The notes beneath the pieces were generated by a model. That model worked only from the letters and a program-made list of their open reading frames with translations. It was not told where the DNA came from and made no database searches. Position numbers and translations under genes: made by a program. From Bacteroidota bacterium (lineage in GTDB: Bacteria > Bacteroidota > Bacteroidia > Chitinophagales > Chitinophagaceae), in contig JABDDT010000001.1 of assembly GCA_013287475.1 (NCBI GenBank), positions 1,887-65,886 on the forward strand: a stretch of 64,000 nucleotides of DNA, given 5' to 3'. Shown one piece after another: positions 47,193 to 55,855 of the stretch. Positions within the stretch are counted from its first letter, which is position 1. The number at the start of each line of letters is the position of its first letter.

Positions 47193-47426
47193 TTATTTCT
47201 TCACGGCTTTCTTAGCACTATCTGCCACCGCGCCAATTTTAGTTTTCGCAGTATCTGCGACTGCTTTTATTGTAGAATCAACTTTTACCGCAGTTGAATC
47301 AACCATTTTTTTCGCAGTATCAGCGGTATTTGTTGCTGCGGAATCAACTTTGGCAGCGGCATCACCACTTCCACTGCATGAGGTCATTGCAGCAGCGATA
47401 ACAAGAACTGAAAGTAATTTTTTCAT
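47193..47426 (-). CDS. Small LEA-like repeat lipoprotein
   Basis: A 77-residue lipoprotein. The ATG at 47426 fits the promoter box at 47448-47455, which rules out the upstream ATG at 47450. The lipobox is AMTSC. The mature part is a low-complexity Ala/Asp/Lys/Thr/Val helix built of drifting units such as ADTAKK, VDSTAVK, VDSTIKA and ADTAKTK, as in LEA-like or apolipoprotein-like coiled peptides. Possibly a desiccation, stress or envelope spacer protein (inference). Confidence 0.75.
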   Translation of the reverse strand: MKKLLSVLVIAAAMTSCSGSGDAAAKVDSAATNTADTAKKMVDSTAVKVDSTIKAVADTAKTKIGAVADSAKKAVKK

Positions 47427-47447
47427 TGAGGTTATTTTTATTGGCGG

Positions 47448-47455
47448 CAAAGCTA
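47448..47455 (-). promoter_or_regulatory. -7 promoter box TAGCTTTG
   Basis: TAGCTTTG on the minus strand matches TAnnTTTG, about 21 bp before the ATG at 47426. Confidence 0.6.
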
Positions 47456-47504
47456 CTATTTTCCACTAATAATTCAAAGCATCAAGCTTTATTAATAGCA
47501 GACT

Positions 47505-48818
47505 TTATTTCTTACGGAAGTAGATTCGTATGGGTACCCCTTCTAATGGAAAGCTCTTTCGCATTTGGTTTTCCAGATAATTTCGGTAAGGTTGTTTGAT
47601 ATCATCGGGATAATTACTGAAAAAAGCAAATGAAGGAACGGGCGTTGGTAATTGGGAAACATATTTTATTTTAATTGCATTGCCGCGAACCACGGGTGCG
47701 TGATAGCTTTCGACTGCTTTCAGCATCACATCATTAAGTTTAGAAGTCGGTATTTTCCTGCTCCGGTTTTCAAATACTTCTAAAGCCGTTTCAATAACTT
47801 TGAAAATTCGGGTCTTCTCTTTAGCGGAAATAAAGATAATCGGGAGGTCAGTAAATGGAGCAAAACGTTCTTTGAGCTTGGCCTCATAATCCCTGGAAGT
47901 ATTGGTTTCCTTATCGACGAGGTCCCATTTATTCACTACTATAACAACTCCCTTTCCTTTTTTAACAGCCAGGCTGAAGATATTAAGGTCCTGAGCGGTC
48001 AGACCTTTTTCTGCATCCAGAAGTAAAAGGCATACATCGGCTTCATCCATAGCTTTGATAGCGCGGATTACAGAATAAAATTCAAGATCCTCATGCACTT
48101 TTGTTTTCCTTCTTATTCCGGCAGTATCTATTAATACAAATTCTTTATTATACAGATTATAATGAGTATGTATACTATCACGGGTGGTACCGGCGATTTC
48201 ACTTACTATAGTTCTTTCGCTTCCCACAAGAGCATTAAGCAGGGAAGATTTTCCCACATTCGGCTGCCCTATAATAGCAAATTTTGGAAGGGATTTTCCT
48301 GATTCTTCTTCATCTTCAGCTTTGGGGATGAGTTCCGCAATTGCATCCAGCAATTCGCCGGTACCGCTTCCGCTCATGGCAGAGATAAAATAAATATTGT
48401 CGAATCCAAGGCTATAAAATTCTGCGGCCTCCAGCAGTCGATCACTGTTATCAACTTTATTCACAACGAGAAATACCGGTTTTACAGAACGGCGCAACAG
48501 GTCGGCCATTGATTCATCAAGAGTGGTAATACCCGTAACTGTGTCGGTCATGAAAATGACAGCATTGGCTTCCTCCACCGCAATCAAAACCTGCTTTTTT
48601 ATTTCCTGTTCGAATACGTCGTCACTTTCAGGAACAAACCCCCCGGTATCAATGATATTAAAATTTTTACCGTTCCAGTCTGCCACTCCATATTGTCTGT
48701 CCCTTGTTACACCACTCTGGTTATCCACAATGGCTTTGCGTTGTTCAAGCAAACGGTTAAAAAGTGTGCTCTTACCCACATTGGGTCTCCCTGTTATTGC
48801 TACCGTAAATCCGGACAT
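47505..48818 (-). CDS. der: Ribosome-assembly GTPase Der (EngA)
   Basis: A 437-residue essential GTPase with two tandem G domains for 50S subunit maturation. First G domain: GRPNVGKST (about 8-16), DTGG, NKVD. Second: GQPNVGKSS (about 182-190), DTAGI, NKWD. The C-terminal KH-like domain ends in PIRIYFRKK. Order and length are standard. era follows upstream on the same strand (26-bp gap), so two ribosome-assembly GTPases are paired in one transcript. Confidence 0.97.
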   Translation of the reverse strand: MSGFTVAITGRPNVGKSTLFNRLLEQRKAIVDNQSGVTRDRQYGVADWNGKNFNIIDTGGFVPESDDVFEQEIKKQVLIAVEEANAVIFMTDTVTGITTLDESMADLLRRSVKPVFLVVNKVDNSDRLLEAAEFYSLGFDNIYFISAMSGSGTGELLDAIAELIPKAEDEEESGKSLPKFAIIGQPNVGKSSLLNALVGSERTIVSEIAGTTRDSIHTHYNLYNKEFVLIDTAGIRRKTKVHEDLEFYSVIRAIKAMDEADVCLLLLDAEKGLTAQDLNIFSLAVKKGKGVVIVVNKWDLVDKETNTSRDYEAKLKERFAPFTDLPIIFISAKEKTRIFKVIETALEVFENRSRKIPTSKLNDVMLKAVESYHAPVVRGNAIKIKYVSQLPTPVPSFAFFSNYPDDIKQPYRNYLENQMRKSFPLEGVPIRIYFRKK

Positions 48819-48844
48819 GTATGAAAAATATTAAAATGCAAAAA

Positions 48845-49711
48845 TTAATAGCCGTATTCCCTCAATTGCCATTCGTTGTCGCGCCATTTAGGCCTGACTT
48901 TCACAAAAAGCTCAAGAAAAACCTTTCTTCCGATAAAAGCTTCAATCTCTTTACGAGCATCCGTTCCTAACTGCCGGATCATCTTCCCTCCTTCTCCAAG
49001 TAAGATGCCTTTTTGCGTTTCACGCTGCACAATGATGTCTGCCTGTATCTTGGTGAGTGTATCTTTTTCCTTGTATTCCTGAACTATAACTGCTGTATGA
49101 TATGGAATTTCATCGCTATACAAACCGAAGATTCTCTCCCTGATTATTTCACTTACAAAAAATTTTACAGGACGATCAGTCAAATCATCTCCATCAAAAA
49201 AAGGTTCACCTTCCGGCAGAAATTGAATGATTCGTTCCAACAAAAGATCTGTGTTGATTCTTTTAAGTGCTGATATTGCCAATACGCCATTGGTATATTT
49301 TTTATCCTTAAAAAATTCAGTTGCTAAAGCTATTTCCGGCTCAGCCATACGTTCTGTTTTATTTATCAGAACCAAGGCTGGTACTTTCAGGTTCAAACCG
49401 GAAAAAATCGTGTCGTTCTCTTCCAGGTTATCCTTTCCATCCAGCATTAACAAGGCCAGGTCTGAATCAAGAACAGCCTGCCTCACTGAATCCATCATTT
49501 TTTCATGAAGTTTATATCTGGGATCTATTATACCTGGTGTATCTGAGAGAATCATCTGATATCCCGGAGCGGTCAGGATACCTTTGATACGGTGACGGGT
49601 AGTTTGAACCTTATGAGAAACGATAGCCAGTTTTTCACCCATTAGGGTATTTAACAATGTACTCTTGCCTGCGTTGGGCTTTCCAAACAAATTGACAAAT
49701 CCTGATTTCAT
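48845..49711 (-). CDS. era: Ribosome-assembly GTPase Era
   Basis: A 288-residue GTPase that binds the 3' end of 16S rRNA. G1 is GKPNAGKST (10-18), G3 DTPG, and the C-terminal KH domain shows EGGKMIRQLGTDARKEIE and ELFVKVRPKWRDN. The G4 motif reads NKTE instead of NKxD, a conservative change of the residue that recognises guanine. The gene is complete and lies upstream of der. A -7 box (49722-49729) ends 10 bases before the ATG. Confidence 0.96.
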   Translation of the reverse strand: MKSGFVNLFGKPNAGKSTLLNTLMGEKLAIVSHKVQTTRHRIKGILTAPGYQMILSDTPGIIDPRYKLHEKMMDSVRQAVLDSDLALLMLDGKDNLEENDTIFSGLNLKVPALVLINKTERMAEPEIALATEFFKDKKYTNGVLAISALKRINTDLLLERIIQFLPEGEPFFDGDDLTDRPVKFFVSEIIRERIFGLYSDEIPYHTAVIVQEYKEKDTLTKIQADIIVQRETQKGILLGEGGKMIRQLGTDARKEIEAFIGRKVFLELFVKVRPKWRDNEWQLREYGY

Positions 49712-49721
49712 AAAACGGCTG

Positions 49722-49729
49722 CAAAGTTA
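49722..49729 (-). promoter_or_regulatory. -7 promoter box TAACTTTG of era-der
   Basis: The minus strand carries TAACTTTG, matching TAnnTTTG, 10 bases before the era start codon. Confidence 0.65.
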
Positions 49730-49819
49730 ACCATTCACAAACCAATTGACTACTATAATAACCACTTTATGGCAGTGTTAAGGAAATGAAGATTTATCTG
49801 AATTACCGTTAAAATATAT

Positions 49820-49827
49820 TAGCTTTG
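49820..49827 (+). promoter_or_regulatory. -7 promoter box TAGCTTTG of the YceI gene
   Basis: TAGCTTTG matches the consensus and lies 27 bp before the ATG at 49855. Confidence 0.6.
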
Positions 49828-49854
49828 ATGTTTAAACATTAAATATACAATCAC

Positions 49855-50391
49855 ATGGCAAATACGAAATGGATTATAGATCCCACGCATTCAGAAATTC
49901 AATTTAAGATACGTCACCTTATGATTACCAATGTAACAGGTTTTTTTGGAAAGTTCAAAGCTGAAATCGAAGGAGGGGGAGATCAGGACTTTTCGTCTTC
50001 AAAAATCAGTTTCACAGCTGATGTTGATTCTATTTCCACAAATAACGAACAACGTGATGGTCACTTGAAAAGTTCAGACTTTTTTGATATAGCAAAAAAC
50101 CCTACCCTGACTTTTGTCAGCACAAAACTGGAAAAGATTTCAGATGAAGAATACACCCTTTTTGGCAATCTGACAATGCACGGTGTGACAAAACCTGTTA
50201 AATTAAACGTTGAACACGGCGGTGTTATTACTGACCCCTGGGGTAAGACAAGAACCGGTTTTACAATCGAGGGAAAGATCAACCGTAAGGAATTCGGTCT
50301 TGAATGGAATTCTCCCACTGAAACCGGAGGATTTGTATTAGGAGAAGAAGTTAAACTCCACGCAAATGCCGAATTTGTAAAACAGGTATAA
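49855..50391 (+). CDS. YceI-family lipid-binding-like protein
   Basis: A 178-residue lipocalin-like barrel of the YceI family: WIIDPTHSEIQFKIRHLMIT, then STNNEQRDGHLKSSDFFD, FGNLTMHGVTKPVKLNVEH and the closing EVKLHANAEF. Relatives bind polyprenoid or fatty-acid ligands. There is no signal peptide, so this form is cytoplasmic. Its stop is 36 bp before the M28 peptidase start, but that gene has its own promoter. Confidence 0.92.
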   Translation: MANTKWIIDPTHSEIQFKIRHLMITNVTGFFGKFKAEIEGGGDQDFSSSKISFTADVDSISTNNEQRDGHLKSSDFFDIAKNPTLTFVSTKLEKISDEEYTLFGNLTMHGVTKPVKLNVEHGGVITDPWGKTRTGFTIEGKINRKEFGLEWNSPTETGGFVLGEEVKLHANAEFVKQV

Positions 50392-50414
50392 TTGATTTAT
50401 TCGGCGGGACCTGA

Positions 50415-50422
50415 TATATTTG
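50415..50422 (+). promoter_or_regulatory. -7 promoter box TATATTTG of the M28 gene
   Basis: TATATTTG matches the consensus and ends 5 bases before the ATG at 50428, supporting that start over the TTG at 50392. Confidence 0.6.
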
Positions 50423-50427
50423 ACCAC

Positions 50428-51942
50428 ATGAAAATATTTTTAGGCCTGTTATTATCCGGATCAGTAATTTTTTGTTACGGACAGAAAAAAACCGATCCAT
50501 TAGTTTTTGGAAACAGTATTAAAAGAGAAAATCTTCAAAAACATTTATATGAAATTGCAGGACCCGCCTACGAAGGAAGGGAAACTGCCACAGCCGGTCA
50601 ACGCAAAGCTGCTGCTTACATTGAAAATTATTTTATAAGTCTGGGATTGAAACCAGGTAATAAAGACAGTTTTCAGATGGCCTACCCGGTATACCAGGAT
50701 AGCATCTTGTCTTCCGGAATTGCTATAAACGGAATCTCCTACACGATAAATAAAGATTTTGATACACGAATTTCCAGCGCATATTCAACTTCATTTGGTA
50801 CATCAGATATTGTTTTTGCTGGATTTGGAATATCTGATTCCCTCCGCGATGATTATAAAGGTTTACAGGTAGCAGGTAAAATTGTACTCGTTTTAAATTC
50901 TTATCCTCCGGGCCTGATACAGGCTCAAACAAAAAGAAGGGCTTTTAATCCGTACGCTAAACAGGATGCAGCCCAGGCGCATGGCGCGGTAGCTGTTTTC
51001 ATTATTCAGGAAGATTTTCCGCATCTGGGTATTTCGGATAAAGGAATGATGTACCGAAATTATTACCGTTCGAAGGTACGTCCTAATAGTTTCTACATTT
51101 CCGTTGCTATGGCGAGAAGTATTATGGGTCAGGATTATGATTTGGCAAAGACCGGATCGTTGGGACACAAAACCTATTCTGCAAATATTTGGTTATCTAT
51201 CCTGAAAGAAACGAAAATGCTCCAAAGCACGGACGTTTTGGGGTATTTGGAAGGAACTGATCTCAAAGAACAGTTACTCGTAATATCGGCGCATTATGAT
51301 CACCTGGGTAAAAAAGATTCCATTATTTATTTTGGAGCGGATGATGATGGTTCCGGTACGGTTAGTCTGCTTGAACTGGCAGCGGCTTTTTCAAAAGCAA
51401 AAGCTTCCGGCAAGGGACCACGCAGGAGTATTCTTTTTCTTGCAAACTCCGGTGAAGAAAAAGGATTATGGGGATCTGAATATTATACCGACAATCCTGT
51501 TTATCCGTTGGATAAAACCACTGCGGATCTTAACATAGATATGATTGGAAGAAAAGATCCAGGGAAAAAACAGGGGGATTCGAATAATTATGTTTACATC
51601 GTAGGCGACAATAAACTAAGTACCGACCTTCATAAGATTAGTAATGACATGAATAAAAAATATACTGGACTAGAACTTGATTATAAATTTAACGATCCGA
51701 AAGATCCGGAAAGGATATATTACCGGAGTGATCATTACAATTTTGCGCGTAAAGGAGTTCCTATTATATTCTATTTTGATGGGATTCACCCTGATTACCA
51801 TAAGCCTTCCGATACGCCTGATAAAATTAATTATGACCTGATGACAAAAAGAGCAAAACTGGTTTTTTATACTGCATGGGAAATGGCCAATCGTGACGAT
51901 ATGCTTAAACGTGACCTTCCTTCGGTTATAGCCGAACGTTAG
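50428..51942 (+). CDS. Secreted M28 zinc peptidase with PA domain
   Basis: About 504 residues. The signal peptide is MKIFLGLLLSGSVIFCYG. A protease-associated domain is inserted in the middle (around AGKIVLVLNSYPPG). The M28 zinc site is complete: SAHYDHLG, GADDDGSGTVSLLE, ANSGEEKGLWGSEY, NIDMIGR and RSDHYNFARKGVP. It should be a periplasmic or surface aminopeptidase. It is convergent with tatA. Confidence 0.92.
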   Translation: MKIFLGLLLSGSVIFCYGQKKTDPLVFGNSIKRENLQKHLYEIAGPAYEGRETATAGQRKAAAYIENYFISLGLKPGNKDSFQMAYPVYQDSILSSGIAINGISYTINKDFDTRISSAYSTSFGTSDIVFAGFGISDSLRDDYKGLQVAGKIVLVLNSYPPGLIQAQTKRRAFNPYAKQDAAQAHGAVAVFIIQEDFPHLGISDKGMMYRNYYRSKVRPNSFYISVAMARSIMGQDYDLAKTGSLGHKTYSANIWLSILKETKMLQSTDVLGYLEGTDLKEQLLVISAHYDHLGKKDSIIYFGADDDGSGTVSLLELAAAFSKAKASGKGPRRSILFLANSGEEKGLWGSEYYTDNPVYPLDKTTADLNIDMIGRKDPGKKQGDSNNYVYIVGDNKLSTDLHKISNDMNKKYTGLELDYKFNDPKDPERIYYRSDHYNFARKGVPIIFYFDGIHPDYHKPSDTPDKINYDLMTKRAKLVFYTAWEMANRDDMLKRDLPSVIAER

Positions 51943-51962
51943 GTATTAAATGTTACTTATTT

Positions 51963-52190
51963 TTAATTTTTAGTCTCAGGGGCAGAAACAGGTTTTTGAG
52001 GTTCATTGAGACCACTTTCAAATTCTTGTTTTACATTATTCTTTGCATCATTGAATTCACGCATTCCTTTTCCGAGTCCTTTCATGAATTCCGGAATTTT
52101 TTTACCTCCAAATAAAACAAGTACTGCAATTACGATCAGAATCCATTCGCTGCCTCCAGGCATTGATAATAAAAACAAATGATTTGTCAT
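51963..52190 (-). CDS. tatA: Twin-arginine translocase subunit TatA
   Basis: A 75-residue protein with one N-terminal membrane helix ([20 protein letters not shown]), the FGGKKIPEF hinge, an amphipathic helix ([18 protein letters not shown]) and a charged tail. It forms the Tat pore for folded proteins. tatC is not in the window. Confidence 0.93.
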   Translation of the reverse strand: MTNHLFLLSMPGGSEWILIVIAVLVLFGGKKIPEFMKGLGKGMREFNDAKNNVKQEFESGLNEPQKPVSAPETKN

Positions 52191-52498
52191 GTTAATTCCG
52201 GTTTTAATCGATAAAAGTACTCCTTAATCATCACCCTGGCAAATCCATCAATCCCGAATCCGTTTATCTGGAAATTCAAGCCATTATTCTGATCTTTCAG
52301 ACTGTTTCTTTACTCAGTCCTCAAATTAGACACCTGAAAATGATCATAACCATTGATTCTCACATCATTGAAACCAAAATTGCGCATCCTCATGGTAAGG
52401 AAATACCCTTAGCCAAAGCAAGTTCCGATTTCAAAGACTGATTATCAGATAATTATTTGTAATTTACCTGAAACGATTGCTCACTTAAATTGGCCGGA
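52191..52498. other. 308-bp gap between tatA and the CBS gene
   Basis: The stretch holds the divergent promoters, although I find no consensus -7 box for either gene. A plus-strand frame is open from about 52213 to 52441 but has its only ATG at 52340 (33 codons). It matches nothing I know and I do not call it a gene. Confidence 0.5.
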
Positions 52499-52933
52499 AT
52501 GAAAAAAGTATCAGATATTTTTCTTCATAAAGAAAGGAAAATAACCGCTGTCTCCCCCACGACTTCAGTTTTGGAAGCTCTAAGAATTATGTCTATCCAG
52601 AATATAGGTTCGGTGATGGTTATGGAGAATCAGGACTACCTGGGAATTATGACTGAAAGGGATTATTCGAGAAAAGTGATTTTGAAAGGTAAATCATCAA
52701 CTGACACACCCGTGTCGGAAATTATGTCGAACGACTTGCCAGCTGTTAATCTCCATGATAGTATTGAACATTGTATGCAATTGATGGCAGATAAAAATAT
52801 ACGATATCTCCCGGTTTTCGAACAGGATAGAATTTACGGAGTTGTTTCTATTCATGATCTGATCCGTGAAACAATCCAGCACCAGCAGGAAACAATTTCC
52901 CAATTAAAAGATTACCTGCATGCAAGCATGTAG
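52499..52933 (+). CDS. CBS-domain pair protein
   Basis: 144 residues from the ATG at 52499 (an in-frame TTG lies at 52490). Two CBS motifs make one Bateman module: ITAVSPTTSVLEALRIMSIQ with YLGIMTERDYSRKVI, and LPAVNLHDSIEHCMQLMADK with IYGVVSIHDLIRETI. The module binds adenine nucleotides such as AMP or SAM. With no effector domain, it probably acts through partners. Convergent with rpiA. Confidence 0.93.
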   Translation: MKKVSDIFLHKERKITAVSPTTSVLEALRIMSIQNIGSVMVMENQDYLGIMTERDYSRKVILKGKSSTDTPVSEIMSNDLPAVNLHDSIEHCMQLMADKNIRYLPVFEQDRIYGVVSIHDLIRETIQHQQETISQLKDYLHASM

Positions 52934-52959
52934 TAAAAAATTAAGACTTCGTAAACATT

Positions 52960-53631
52960 TTATCTACTGATGACCCGGGTTTCGCCATTATTAAATCCGA
53001 GAACAAGTTTGCTGGCTATTCGAATAAATAAACCATTATCCACAACACCGGTAATGGCATTTACAGCTTCGTGTAGAGCAGGAGGATCTGTAATTTCATT
53101 GAAAGAGCAATCGACAATATAGTTCCCATTATCGGTAATATAAGGCTCATTTTCCTGCATTCTTCTTTTTGTTTCACACCCCAGCAGTTGCAATTTCTCA
53201 AAAGTTCGTTGCCATCCGAAATGGACTACTTCTACAGGTAATGGAAAACTCCCTAAGGTCTTAACCCATTTAGATTCATCAGCCACTACAATCATCTGGT
53301 TACTATTGGAAGCGACTATTTTTTCTCTGAGAAGTGCACCTCCTCCTCCTTTGATTAATTGCAATTGTGCGTCCACCTCATCTGCACCATCAATCGTTAC
53401 GTCGATGGTACTGATTGTTGAAAAATCGAATATAGGTATGCCCAGGCTCCTTGCGTGTTCCTCAGAACGTATGGAAGTTGCGATTGCCCTGATTTTCCAA
53501 TTTTCATTTTTTACTTTTTCGCCTATTTTTTCAATTGCCCAATAAGCCGTTGAACCAGTACCCAGTCCAATCGTCATACCGTTTTCCAGAAATGAAACAG
53601 CTTTTTCAGCTGCCAGTTGTTTTGGATTCAT
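52960..53631 (-). CDS. rpiA: Ribose-5-phosphate isomerase A
   Basis: 223 residues, interconverting ribose 5-phosphate and ribulose 5-phosphate in the pentose phosphate pathway. Motifs: IGLGTGSTAYWAIEKIG, DGADEVDAQLQLIKGGGGAL with LREKIVA, and ADESKWVKTLGSFPLPVEVV. Start is the ATG at 53631, two codons after a TTG. The gene start overlaps by 26 bases the shifted-frame tail of mutS2. Confidence 0.96.
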   Translation of the reverse strand: MNPKQLAAEKAVSFLENGMTIGLGTGSTAYWAIEKIGEKVKNENWKIRAIATSIRSEEHARSLGIPIFDFSTISTIDVTIDGADEVDAQLQLIKGGGGALLREKIVASNSNQMIVVADESKWVKTLGSFPLPVEVVHFGWQRTFEKLQLLGCETKRRMQENEPYITDNGNYIVDCSFNEITDPPALHEAVNAITGVVDNGLFIRIASKLVLGFNNGETRVISR

Positions 53632-53905
53632 AAGCAATTTTTGGTGATTCAGATTTAGTTTTTTCCTGGATTAGCACGAGATCGGAAATATTGATGGTGA
53701 TAGGAATCAGTCCCATTTTTACAATGGCTTTCCTGCCACGTAATTCTATTATCGTACCTGTCTGGTGACTATTTTTCATTTTTACCTGAGAACCAGGCTG
53801 AATATTTCCTTCAACCTCAATATATTTTGCATCAAATTTCTTTTTTACTTTTTCAGCTGCCGGCTTCTCTTTTCTGATTAAACAAAAGAGCCTGCATTTG
53901 TTTAA
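53606..53905 (-). pseudogene. mutS2: 3' tail of mutS2 in a shifted frame
   Basis: This reading frame has no start codon of its own. It continues the MutS2 protein with a Lys-rich linker and the KOW-like segment PGSQVKMKNSHQTGTIIELR, GRKAIVKMGLIPITI and NISDLVLIQE. It is open from 53905 to the TGA at 53606-53608, so the shift falls somewhere in the 53 bases 53853-53905. The tail ends without the Smr nuclease domain and inside the rpiA start. It may be a real frameshift mutation, a sequencing/assembly error in a homopolymer, or recoding. Confidence 0.8.
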
Positions 53906-55754
53906 TTACTTCCTCCTTATTCTCCGTTTTGCGCCAGTCGAATATGATTTGCTTCAATTTTCTTTCCATTTCTTTCAAATAACCATAGCGTTCGGCAGAG
54001 ATTTTATTTTGTTCCTGAAGGATTTGCAATTGCTGTTGATGTTTTTCCTTTTCAAGGGTCTTTTGAAGTTCCAATTTCAACTTGGCATTTTCTTTAAGCA
54101 TCTGTTGTAATTCCTTATCCCTTTTTTCAATGTTGCGCAGGTCCTGTTCTGTACGGTTAAGTAATTTATCTAGTTTAAAATGTTCTTCATCCACAAGTTT
54201 GCGTGCATTGCTGATAAGGTCAGGATGAAGGCCTATCCGTTCAGCGATGGAAAATGTATATGAACTGCCAGGTTTTCCCAAAATCAACTGGTACAATGGC
54301 TGTAAGCTTTGTTCATCAAATGCCATAGCGCCATTAATAATTCCCGGTGTCTTATTGGCCATCACTTTCAAATTTAGATAATGAGTCGTTACAATTCCGA
54401 ATGCATGTTTTTTCAAAAGTTCCAGCAGAATAACTTCTGCAAAAGCCCCCCCAAGATTTGGATCGCTGCCACTCCCAAGCTCATCAATAAAAAACAAAGT
54501 GCGTCCATTGGACTGCTCCATGAAATATTTCATATTGATAAGGTGTGAACTATAGGTGCTCAGTTCAAATTCAAGGCTTTGAGTATCCCCTATATGGATC
54601 ATAATCTGCTTAAAGATGCCAATAGTTGAATTTGGATGTACCGGAATCAACAAACCTGCCTGCACCATAAGTTGTAGTAAACCTACGGTTTTCATTGTAA
54701 CAGTCTTACCTCCTGCATTCGGACCAGAAATAACAAGTATCCGGTTATTATCTTCCAGTTTTATATTTACAGGGACAGTTGGCTTATGAGACTTTTTATG
54801 ATAGAGGAATAAAAGAGGATGAAAAGCCTGAATCAGGTGAATATAAGATCCATCCTTCAGATTTGGATGAATTCCATTCATATCAATAGCCAGCTTGGCT
54901 TTACCAGAAATAAAATCATATTCTCCAATGATTTCATAATAAGTTTTTAATAAGGGAGCATAAACGGAAAGAATGCCAGTAAGTTCTTTAAGAATTCTGT
55001 TTACTTCACGGCCTTCTTCATGTTCAAGAGAGAAGATTTCATTATTGTGCCCAATAGTTTCCTCTGGCTCAATAAATGAGGTTTTCCGGCTGTCACTTTC
55101 TCCATGAAGGATGCCTTTTACCTGCCTTTTATGTTCGGCAAAAAGTGCCACCACGCGGCGTCCATTAAGAAAGGCTTCTTCCGTTTCAGCAACATAACCG
55201 GCTTTGTTTAGTCTGGCAACGATCCGCTCAAATAGTCTTCGTAGTTCATTTCGTTTTCTGAACAATGAAAGTCTGATCCTTGCCAGCTCGGGTGATGCTT
55301 TATCTTTTACCTGGCCGTTTTCCTCAAGAACTTCATCTATAGACTGGATGATTGCCTTTTCGTAATAACTGTCTTTAATAACTGTAGTAAGAGCCGGATA
55401 AGCCAGTCTTCTTTCCCGGTCGAACCAATGAAAGATCAGTCGTAACGTATCGGCCATTTTGCGAATCTGGAGAAACTGATCACCACTCAGTATAGCACCA
55501 GATAACCCCAGTAATTTAATTTCCCTGGTGAGATTAAGGTTTTCCTCATTTGGAAAATACAGATCCTTATCCAGTAAATCCTTAAATTCACTGGTTCTTT
55601 TCAGTTCAATTTCTATGAATTCAAGACGTGTATGAATCCGCAGAGAGACCGCCTTTTCTTTGGCATAAACAGATTTACATTTTTCGGCAAGTAAGTCCCT
55701 GATTTTATCGAATTCAAGCTGTCCCAGGGCGGATTCCGGGAAATATCGTATCAT
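53853..55754 (-). CDS. mutS2: MutS2-family ATPase, frame-interrupted at the 3' end
   Basis: 633 residues of a MutS2-type protein, which acts on branched DNA or collided ribosomes rather than mismatches. N-terminal core and lever domains are followed by the ATPase with Walker A GPNAGGKTVTMK (about 343-354), FFIDELGSGSDPNLGGAF and the clamp coiled coil (about 510-620). The frame stops at 53853 just after the coiled coil. The next domain is present but in another frame (53606-53905). A promoter box TAACTTTG (55761-55768) ends 6 bases before the ATG. Confidence 0.88.
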   Translation of the reverse strand: MIRYFPESALGQLEFDKIRDLLAEKCKSVYAKEKAVSLRIHTRLEFIEIELKRTSEFKDLLDKDLYFPNEENLNLTREIKLLGLSGAILSGDQFLQIRKMADTLRLIFHWFDRERRLAYPALTTVIKDSYYEKAIIQSIDEVLEENGQVKDKASPELARIRLSLFRKRNELRRLFERIVARLNKAGYVAETEEAFLNGRRVVALFAEHKRQVKGILHGESDSRKTSFIEPEETIGHNNEIFSLEHEEGREVNRILKELTGILSVYAPLLKTYYEIIGEYDFISGKAKLAIDMNGIHPNLKDGSYIHLIQAFHPLLFLYHKKSHKPTVPVNIKLEDNNRILVISGPNAGGKTVTMKTVGLLQLMVQAGLLIPVHPNSTIGIFKQIMIHIGDTQSLEFELSTYSSHLINMKYFMEQSNGRTLFFIDELGSGSDPNLGGAFAEVILLELLKKHAFGIVTTHYLNLKVMANKTPGIINGAMAFDEQSLQPLYQLILGKPGSSYTFSIAERIGLHPDLISNARKLVDEEHFKLDKLLNRTEQDLRNIEKRDKELQQMLKENAKLKLELQKTLEKEKHQQQLQILQEQNKISAERYGYLKEMERKLKQIIFDWRKTENKEEVIKQMQALLFNQKREAGS

Positions 55755-55760
55755 TCAAAG

Positions 55761-55768
55761 CAAAGTTA
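55761..55768 (-). promoter_or_regulatory. -7 box of mutS2, short-leader type
   Basis: The minus strand reads TAACTTTG, then six bases, then the mutS2 ATG. Confidence 0.6.
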
Positions 55769-55855
55769 AGTTAACGAACATTTAAAAGGCATCAATTGTC
55801 ATATATCTTGCAATCCGGCAAATTAAATCTGCCGTATATTGATAAAGAGATAAGA

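Noticed and set aside
52340..52441. Short open frame in the tatA/CBS gap
   Set aside because: Only 33 codons from an ATG, no similarity or promoter; open frame is expected by chance at this length.
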